DNA of 11,291 bases, from positions 1 through 11,291 of the forward strand of contig DASZXJ010000188.1 of the NCBI GenBank assembly GCA_035545895.1. The letters run 5' to 3'. A model generated the notes under the pieces. That model was not told the origin of the DNA, made no database searches, and saw nothing but the letters and a program-made list of their open reading frames with translations. A program made the translations under genes and the position numbers. The stretch comes from DASZXJ01 sp035545895 (GTDB lineage Bacteria; Planctomycetota; Phycisphaerae; Tepidisphaerales; Tepidisphaeraceae). Below, in pieces: positions 6,452-11,291 of the stretch (the stretch's first letter is position 1; each line of letters starts with the position of its first letter).

Positions 6452-7357
6452 ATGAAACAGATTTCAAAATATTGTGCGGCGATCGCGTTGGCGGTCGGTC
6501 CGGTGGCATGGTGCCAGCAACAGCCTGCAGACACCAAAACCGAAAAAATCACTTCGTCCATGCAAAAAATGGATGAGCAGCATCAGATGGTGCATCTGCA
6601 GCGCGCTTATTCAATGCTCGGCATGAACGTTTACAACGAGAAAGGCGAAAAGCTTGGTGAGATCAACGACCTCGTGCTCAATGGCGGTCAGAACCAGATC
6701 AGCTACGCCGTCTTGAGCTACGGCGGCGTGCTGGGCATTGGTGACAAGCTGTTTGCCATTCCGTGGAGCATGTTGGAACACAAGTCGCTTGAGAAGGATC
6801 GAGTCTTCCTCAATGTCGATACCGACAAGCTTGCCAAGGCGCCTGGCTTTAACAAGAAGCAGTGGCCTGACGCTGCCGACACCGCTTATTGGAACGAAGT
6901 CTCGACGTATTATCGATCCGGCGAAGCGGTGCCGGCCCGCGCTGAAGTTCCTCCAAACATGTCGCCGGGCATCGCCAATATCAACGGCAATGTTCGCCAG
7001 GAAAAAGGCATCGCCTGGTCTCGCAAAGTCAGTGCTGTCATTGGCGCTGACGTGAAGAACCAGCAGGATGAAAGTCTTGGCGATATCAACGACCTTGTGC
7101 TTGATACAAATACCGGCAAGGTTCAATACGCGGTATTGAGTTTTGGCGGCTGGCTCGGAATGGGCGACAAGCTGTTCGCCGTCCCGATTCAATCGCTTCA
7201 AACGGCTTCAGGCAAGGAAACATTCATCCTGAACGTTTCGAAGGATCGCCTCAAGACCGCTCCAGGCTTTGCGAAAAAAGCTTGGCCTGATTTTGCAGAT
7301 CAGACGTTCTGGGGTTCGGTCGATACGTTTTATGGCCAGAACCAGACCACTCGCTGA
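6452..7357 (+). CDS. Exported double PRC-barrel domain protein
   Basis: This 301-aa protein begins with a signal-like segment (MKQISKYCAAIALAVGPVAW). Cleavage near C21 is likely; V18-A-W-C21 is not a classical lipobox, so lipidation is doubtful. Two PRC-barrel units follow at about 52-127 and 191-268. Each carries the paired blocks G-[ED]-INDLVL and YAVLS-[YF]-GG-x-LG-x-GDKLFA-[IV]-P, then a tail APGF-x-KK-x-WPD-x-AD (130-143 and 270-283). The repeats are close enough to indicate internal duplication. PRC-barrels are small beta-barrels that mediate binding in photosynthetic reaction centres, RimM and many stress proteins; exported ones are probably periplasmic. AAGGAG at 6438-6443 precedes the ATG by eight bases. 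A strong terminator (7422-7459) ends the unit, which probably includes the entericidin-like gene. Confidence 0.92.
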   Translation: MKQISKYCAAIALAVGPVAWCQQQPADTKTEKITSSMQKMDEQHQMVHLQRAYSMLGMNVYNEKGEKLGEINDLVLNGGQNQISYAVLSYGGVLGIGDKLFAIPWSMLEHKSLEKDRVFLNVDTDKLAKAPGFNKKQWPDAADTAYWNEVSTYYRSGEAVPARAEVPPNMSPGIANINGNVRQEKGIAWSRKVSAVIGADVKNQQDESLGDINDLVLDTNTGKVQYAVLSFGGWLGMGDKLFAVPIQSLQTASGKETFILNVSKDRLKTAPGFAKKAWPDFADQTFWGSVDTFYGQNQTTR

Positions 7358-7421
7358 AATGCCACGCAGGAAAGGTCCTGACCGTTTCGTCACGGCCAGG
7401 CAACCGCCTACGGGCACGCAG

Positions 7422-7459
7422 GCCGCACGCCGGAAAGACCCGGCGTGCGGCTGTTTTTT
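7422..7459 (+). terminator. Strong intrinsic terminator after the PRC-barrel gene
   Basis: GCCGCACGCCGG (7422-7433) and CCGGCGTGCGGC (7440-7451) form a perfect 12-bp stem with a six-base loop. TGTTTTTT (7452-7459) follows immediately. It lies about 65 bases downstream of the stop at 7357 and is the clearest terminator in the window. Confidence 0.93.
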
Positions 7460-7517
7460 GCGCTTTTATCAGCCCGCTGGTTCCGTGAATCACAGGTGAA
7501 TGCTTCTCCGGTAAATA

Positions 7518-7531
7518 CGATAGCGCTATCG
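7518..7531. promoter_or_regulatory. Perfect 14-bp palindrome upstream of the PA2169-family gene
   Basis: CGATAGCGCTATCG is a perfect 14-bp palindrome, about 88 bases before the ATG at 7620 and downstream of the PRC-barrel terminator. It is therefore in the promoter region of the next unit and could be an operator for a dimeric regulator. The near-repeated flanks GGTAAATAC (7510-7518) and GGTCAATAC (7531-7539) surround it. No regulator is encoded in the window. Confidence 0.45.
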
Positions 7532-7619
7532 GTCAATACCTGATCCCCCGCAATCTCAATCGGGTCTATTCTCTGTTGAGTCAGTTGAACGAAGTTGTTG
7601 TTCGAAAGGAGTATCTCAG

Positions 7620-8072
7620 ATGCAAACTACCCATGATGTAAGCGACACACTGAATCATCTGCTGGAAATCTGTCGTGATGGCGAAGAGGGTTTTCAGACC
7701 GCCGCCAACGCAATTGAAGATCCATCCCTCAAGGCTGAGCTGATGCAATACAGCATGCAGCGACGGGATTTCGAAACCGATCTCGTCGGCGCCCTGGGCA
7801 CGTTCGGTGAAACCGCCAGGGAACGCGGCAGCGTCAGTGGCGCGGTGCACCGCGGCTGGATTAATATCAAGGCTGCCATTGCGGGAAAGAACTCGCATGC
7901 GGTCCTGGCGGAATGTGAACGCGGCGAGGACTCCGCCGTGGAGGCTTATCGTGACGCAATTAATAGTGGACTGCCGACTGAAGTGGCGCCGCTGGTTGAA
8001 TCTCAATTTGAACAGGTTCAACGAGTGCATGATCGAGTCAAGTTTTTGCGTGACTCGTTCAAGTCCACCTGA
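7620..8072 (+). CDS. PA2169/DUF2383 family four-helix-bundle protein
   Basis: This 150-aa all-helical protein matches the DUF2383 (PA2169-like, ferritin-like fold) family. The first helix carries LLEICRDGEEGF (14-25) and the third carries AECERGEDSAVEAY (97-110), the conserved C-x-x-GE-type blocks of this family; the end is a long basic helix (130-147). Length is typical. Members are soluble cytosolic proteins, frequently near stress genes, with no proven reaction. Whether the acidic residues bind metal, as in true ferritins, is not known. GAAAGGAG at 7604-7611 precedes the ATG by eight bases. It lies downstream of a strong terminator and a palindrome, so it likely has its own promoter. A hairpin (8106-8127) separates it from the DUF883-type gene. 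Confidence 0.9.
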   Translation: MQTTHDVSDTLNHLLEICRDGEEGFQTAANAIEDPSLKAELMQYSMQRRDFETDLVGALGTFGETARERGSVSGAVHRGWINIKAAIAGKNSHAVLAECERGEDSAVEAYRDAINSGLPTEVAPLVESQFEQVQRVHDRVKFLRDSFKST

Positions 8073-8105
8073 CGAACCTTCCATCTGCCCCGTCCCTGTA
8101 CTCGT

Positions 8106-8127
8106 CCGGCGGGTTAATTCCCGCCGG
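8106..8127. other. Perfect 8-bp-stem hairpin between the PA2169-family and DUF883-type genes
   Basis: CCGGCGGG (8106-8113) and CCCGCCGG (8120-8127) pair perfectly around a TTAATT loop, 34 bases after the stop at 8072. No U-tract follows on either strand, so it may act as an RNA stabiliser or weak/Rho-assisted terminator. Its GGCGGG/CCCGCC arms resemble those of the 1031-1046 hairpin. Confidence 0.5.
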
Positions 8128-8200
8128 GCGATGCAGGGGGCAAGGAAGGCCTGGATGTTGAATGAACAGCGATGGGGATGCTAACCGAAAGGAGCGCATT

Positions 8201-8524
8201 ATGACGACTGCAAGGAACCACAATAAAGGGCACGCCAGTCGCAACGGCGGACATCACCGCCATTCCGAACTGGACTCGCTCAAAGACAGCGTTTCGCAAT
8301 TGCGCGAAGACGTCATGGATGTGGTGGAAAATACTGTCGATGCCGGCAAGGCCCGTGCTTCGCAGGCAATGAGCGGCGTGACGTCACGCATCACGGATAT
8401 GAAGGATATGGGCAATGACCAGCTTGAATTGATCGGCAAACGCATTGGCGAGCGGCCCCTCGCCAGCGCTGCAATCGCGGTGGGCATTGGATTCATTCTC
8501 GCGCACCTGTTGGGCCGCAAGTAA
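8201..8524 (+). CDS. DUF883 / ElaB-YqjD-type membrane-anchored stress protein
   Basis: This 107-aa protein has the layout of the DUF883 (ElaB/YqjD/YgaM) family. A His/Asn-rich polar N-terminus (1-22) leads into an amphipathic helix (about 23-80, with SLKDSVSQLREDVMDVVEN). The C-terminus is the family's signature membrane anchor: GERPLASAAIAVGIGFILA (83-101) followed by HLLGRK. In Escherichia coli, related proteins are tail-anchored in the inner membrane and ElaB/YqjD associate with ribosomes in stationary phase; that role is only inferred here. The ATG at 8201 has GAAAGGAG at 8187-8194, six bases upstream. An ATG at 8162 would place this site inside the gene and is rejected. A probable terminator follows at 8552-8593. 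Confidence 0.92.
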   Translation: MTTARNHNKGHASRNGGHHRHSELDSLKDSVSQLREDVMDVVENTVDAGKARASQAMSGVTSRITDMKDMGNDQLELIGKRIGERPLASAAIAVGIGFILAHLLGRK

Positions 8525-8527
8525 GGC

Positions 8528-8553
8528 CTGATCCAGTTGCGCAACAAGATCAG
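8528..8553. repeat. Imperfect inverted repeat just after the DUF883-type gene
   Basis: CTGATC (8528-8533) is complementary to GATCAG (8548-8553), and between them GTTGCGCAAC (8536-8545) is a perfect 10-bp palindrome. The two blocks are separated by two unpaired bases on each side. It starts four bases past the stop codon and overlaps the next hairpin by two bases, so both RNA structures cannot be fully formed at once. Confidence 0.4.
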
Positions 8554-8593
8554 CCGCTGCACCTTGCTGTAAAAGGCGGAGTGCAGCGGCTTT
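8552..8593 (+). terminator. Possible intrinsic terminator after the DUF883-type gene
   Basis: AGCCGCTGCAC (8552-8562) pairs perfectly with GTGCAGCGGCT (8581-8591). The stem is 11 bp with an 18-base loop, and the 3' side ends in only three T (8591-8593). The short U-tract weakens the call; some read-through into the GH13 gene is possible. Confidence 0.55.
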
Positions 8594-8696
8594 GCATGGG
8601 GCGTTGAAGTTTTTGAATGACGAAAGGAACACAATCGCGACTGCTGGCCAGCTGGGACGCGGGCCGCATTCACATATGCGATAAGGAGCCGGCATT

Positions 8697-10430
8697 ATGA
8701 CTGCAGTCCTTGAAAATCCGCCTCAACAAAGAGACGAGGCCATGAAAACGGGGAAAATCGAGTTTGCGCTATTTGCCCCCTACAACGAAATTGTCGAAAT
8801 CATGGGCAGTTGGAACGACTTCAAGTCCGAGCCGATGGTCAAGAACGACGTCGGCTGGTGGGTTACGAATGTTGATCTGCCCGATGGTCAGCATCAATAC
8901 AAATTTCGCGTCAAATCACGCAGTTTCTTCGCGCGCGATCAGATGCTCGACATCTTCGATCCCTATTGCCTGTCGGTTACTGAAGATAAGTTCGAGAGAT
9001 CGATCGTCGAAGTGAGAAACGGTACTCGCTTGTGGGTCGAATATGAATGGAAACACGATGATGTGCCTCTGCCCGCCAATGGGCAGTTGGTCATGTACGA
9101 ATTGCACGTTGGCGATTTTCATTGCAAGCGCAACGACAAGACCCGTTGCGGCACGTTCAACGATGTCATCGCCAAGCTCGATTATTTGGCGGAACTGGGC
9201 GTGAATTGCGTTGAATTGTTGCCGGTAAAGGAGTTTCCCAATCCAGGCTGGGGATATTCATTGCGAAGCCTGTTTGCGGTGGAAAACAGCTATGGCCGGC
9301 CTGAGGACCTTTGCCGGCTGGTCGATGAATGTCATGCCCGCGGCATTCGCGTGATTATTGACGGCGTTTACAACCATGCCGAGCAGGAAGCGCCGCTCAC
9401 CAAGATCGACTATGCCTATTGGTTTCACGAAAACAACCCGGACCCGCCTCACATGCAGTGGGGTCCCAAATTCAATTACCATCTGTACGATGAAAAACTG
9501 AAAATATTCCCAGCCCGCAAGTATGTAACCGATTCGATCAAATTCTGGGTCGAAAAGTTCCACATTGACGGCATTCGTTTTGATGCGACCACCGCGATCA
9601 AGGATTTTGACGTCATGCGTGAACTGGCGGACGCTGGATACGGCAAAGTCAACGGCTTGAAGCATTTTCTTACCGTGGCCGAGCACATTCCCGAAGATCC
9701 CGCCATCACAGGGCGCGAGCGCGGAGCGCCGATGGATGCGGCATGGCACGATTGCCTCGGTCGGCATCTTCAGGCGATCTGCTGCCTGCAGGAACAGGCG
9801 GGCAACCATCCGTTCGATCTCGATGGCCTGATCCAGAAGCTGGACGTAAAGACCAACGGCTACGAAAAGCCTGAGCGAATCGTCAATTTCCTGGGCAATC
9901 ACGATTACAAACGCCCGATGACGATCATTGGCGATGACGGGAAAATTTTCGACGAAGCCGCGTTTCGGCGAATGAAAGTCGGCATTGCGCTGCTGCTCAC
10001 CTCGCCGGGCTTGCCCATGCTCTGGATGGGGGAGGAATTTGGTTTCCCCGCCGACAAGAGCCTGGAACCCAGGCCGCTGAACTGGTCACTGCTCAACAAC
10101 GCCAACAACAGCGACCTGCTGCGCTATCACCAGCGGCTGATCAAACTTCGCAAGGAAACACCTGCCCTGCAAGGCGAAACGTTCGAGGTCGTATTAAAAG
10201 ATCCTGGCCGAGGTTTGCTCGCGTTCAAGCGTTGGAATGCTGAAGGCAACGTGATCGTGATCGTGGTCAATCTCAGGGATGAACCCGCCGGCGATTTCAC
10301 GATTCAGGATTGTGGCCTGGAAGATGGAGTGTGGCACGAATTCGTCGGGCATTGCGATATCGACATCAAGGATGGCAAGTTCAGCGATGATCTGGATCGC
10401 AGCGAGGTCAAGATTTACCAGAAGAAATGA
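8697..10430 (+). CDS. GH13 alpha-glucan enzyme with N-terminal CBM48 (trehalohydrolase/branching-enzyme clan)
   Basis: This 577-aa enzyme has a CBM48/isoamylase-type early-set domain (about 18-100, with FAPYNEIVEIMGSWNDF), a GH13 (beta/alpha)8 barrel and a C-terminal beta domain (about 500-577). All four conserved regions are present: IIDGVYNHA with D222 and H227; GIRFDATTAI with R294 and nucleophile D296; TVAEHIPED with acid/base E329; and FLGNHDYK with H402 and D403. It should be an active alpha-glucan hydrolase or transferase. Length and layout fit malto-oligosyltrehalose trehalohydrolase (TreZ) or a short branching enzyme (GlgB). No TreY, TreS or glycogen synthase gene is nearby to decide, so no gene symbol is given. 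It looks cytosolic. AAGGAG at 8683-8688 precedes the ATG by eight bases. A FAD oxidoreductase follows after three bases. Confidence 0.93.
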   Translation: MTAVLENPPQQRDEAMKTGKIEFALFAPYNEIVEIMGSWNDFKSEPMVKNDVGWWVTNVDLPDGQHQYKFRVKSRSFFARDQMLDIFDPYCLSVTEDKFERSIVEVRNGTRLWVEYEWKHDDVPLPANGQLVMYELHVGDFHCKRNDKTRCGTFNDVIAKLDYLAELGVNCVELLPVKEFPNPGWGYSLRSLFAVENSYGRPEDLCRLVDECHARGIRVIIDGVYNHAEQEAPLTKIDYAYWFHENNPDPPHMQWGPKFNYHLYDEKLKIFPARKYVTDSIKFWVEKFHIDGIRFDATTAIKDFDVMRELADAGYGKVNGLKHFLTVAEHIPEDPAITGRERGAPMDAAWHDCLGRHLQAICCLQEQAGNHPFDLDGLIQKLDVKTNGYEKPERIVNFLGNHDYKRPMTIIGDDGKIFDEAAFRRMKVGIALLLTSPGLPMLWMGEEFGFPADKSLEPRPLNWSLLNNANNSDLLRYHQRLIKLRKETPALQGETFEVVLKDPGRGLLAFKRWNAEGNVIVIVVNLRDEPAGDFTIQDCGLEDGVWHEFVGHCDIDIKDGKFSDDLDRSEVKIYQKK

Positions 10431-10433
10431 ATC

Positions 10434-11291
10434 ATGCGGCTGAAAAGCGGAAATCTTCTCTGGCCGGACCTGTCGCCCAGGCCGAGAGATTATCCCGCAT
10501 TGCCGGGTGACGTATTTTGCGATGTTCTGGTCGTGGGCGCCGGCGTGAGCGGCGCCCTCACGGCGTGGCATCTGGCGCGAGCCGGATTTGATGTACTGGT
10601 TGTCGATCGGCGGCTGCCGGTCAGCGGCAGCACGCCGGCATCCACCGCGCTGCTGCAATACGAACTCGATACGACTTTGATCGAATTGCGACGATTGATC
10701 GGCCGCGAATGCGCGGACCGCGCCTATCGTCGCTGCGGCTTGGCGCTGAATGATATTTCCAAAGTGGTCTCATCGTTGGATGAGGATGTGGGACTTGGCT
10801 TGCGACCGAGTCTGTATATTGCCAAAAGCGATCACGATATCGAACGGCTTGGGTGCGAGGCCGCAGCGCGCGAGCAAATCGGGCTTCCTTCGCATTTCAT
10901 TGCCAAGGACCAATTGCGATCGCGGTATACCATCGATCGCGCCGGAGCAATTGTTTCGCATGGTGCGATGGAAATCGATCCATATCGGTTTACGATCGCG
11001 CTGCTTCAGTCGGCTGTGCGGCAGGGCGTTCGAATTTATCGCGCGCCGGTCGAACTGTCGCGCTTCGATCGACATCGCATCTGGCTTCGCAGCGGTGAAT
11101 CGCGGGTTTGCGCGCATCATGTCGTATTTGCCACCGGTTATGAGATTCCACGAGCGCTGCAATCGCGCTATTGCACGCTGAAAAGCACTTATGCCATCGC
11201 TTCCGATCCTCTCGATCCGTCATTGCTTTGGCCACAGCGGGCGCTGATTTGGGAGGCGAGCGATCCTTATCTATATCTTCGGACGACTGCC
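10434..11291 (+). CDS. FAD-dependent oxidoreductase (DAO family), truncated by the window end
   Basis: The first 286 codons are visible and no stop is reached. The ATG at 10434 is three bases after the GH13 stop, without a clear ribosome binding site of its own, so translational coupling is likely. The protein opens with SGNLLWPDLSPRPRDYPALP, then the FAD-binding motif VLVVGAGVSG (31-40), the strand-2 acidic residue in FDVLVVDRR (D58) and STPASTALLQYELDT (about 65-79). It aligns in layout with the FAD half of the Rieske fusion at 2406-3953 (same pre-Rossmann W...YP...CxVxVVGAG opening), so the two are paralogues. Later, VVFATGYE is the usual FAD-domain return segment. Whether it also ends in a Rieske domain cannot be seen. 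Function is inferred only as amine, amino-acid or similar substrate oxidation. Confidence 0.9.
   Translation, partial: MRLKSGNLLWPDLSPRPRDYPALPGDVFCDVLVVGAGVSGALTAWHLARAGFDVLVVDRRLPVSGSTPASTALLQYELDTTLIELRRLIGRECADRAYRRCGLALNDISKVVSSLDEDVGLGLRPSLYIAKSDHDIERLGCEAAAREQIGLPSHFIAKDQLRSRYTIDRAGAIVSHGAMEIDPYRFTIALLQSAVRQGVRIYRAPVELSRFDRHRIWLRSGESRVCAHHVVFATGYEIPRALQSRYCTLKSTYAIASDPLDPSLLWPQRALIWEASDPYLYLRTTA

Noticed and set aside
6611..7201. 196-codon minus frame opposite the PRC-barrel gene
   Set aside because: Antisense shadow: the plus-strand frame has two intact PRC-barrel domains, a signal sequence and a ribosome binding site.

Overview
The window reads as a chromosomal stretch of a free-living, moderately GC-rich Gram-negative-type bacterium. 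Lipobox and Sec-type signal sequences, an entericidin-like lipoprotein and several small inner-membrane stress proteins support this. The start holds imperfect 'GGTCATT(C/G)' repeats, and a CCGCCG-CTTG-CGGCGG hairpin sits between two genes. From memory, such elements occur in Planctomycetes (Phycisphaerae-like) and related soil or freshwater lineages. That assignment is tentative: there is no rRNA or marker gene here. No tRNA, transposase, CRISPR array or phage gene was seen.

Layout. Positions 1-206 are non-coding and repeat-bearing. Two minus-strand genes follow: a TylF/MycF-like SAM methyltransferase (207-965) and a small two-helix protein of the low-affinity iron permease family (1070-1528). 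A long hairpin (1552-1584) lies in the permease leader. A divergent intergenic region (to 1946) separates them from a plus-strand block that fills the rest of the window. That block runs: a 66-aa lipoprotein; a 52-aa DUF3309-type membrane peptide; a FAD oxidoreductase fused to a C-terminal Rieske [2Fe-2S] domain; a 42-aa membrane peptide; an NAD(P)-dependent epimerase-type SDR; an unrecognised 125-aa protein; a two-helix membrane protein with a DEASxESFPASDPP tail; an entericidin-like lipoprotein; an exported double PRC-barrel protein; a PA2169/DUF2383 four-helix-bundle protein; a DUF883/ElaB-YqjD-type membrane-anchored protein; a GH13 alpha-glucan enzyme; and a second FAD oxidoreductase cut by the window end.

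Interpretation. The small families (DUF3309, entericidin, PRC-barrel, PA2169, DUF883, ESFPASDPP-tail protein) are ones that tend to appear together in envelope, osmotic or stationary-phase stress regions. The alpha-glucan enzyme fits a compatible-solute or glycogen role. Nearly every small gene has a strong AAAGGAG-type ribosome binding site, and several are separated by hairpins or intrinsic terminators. This looks like a series of short, strongly translated stress transcription units rather than one operon. Two paralogous FAD oxidoreductases bracket the island. The clearest operon-like units are Rieske-FAD / 42-aa peptide / SDR (2406-4935) and GH13 / FAD oxidoreductase (8697 to the end).

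Four proteins that short-ORF filters would miss are annotated here (2208-2366, 3981-4109, 6247-6402 and the truncated 10434-11291). Five starts were moved inward to codons with better ribosome binding sites or family fit: 965, 1528, 4114, 5103 and 8201.
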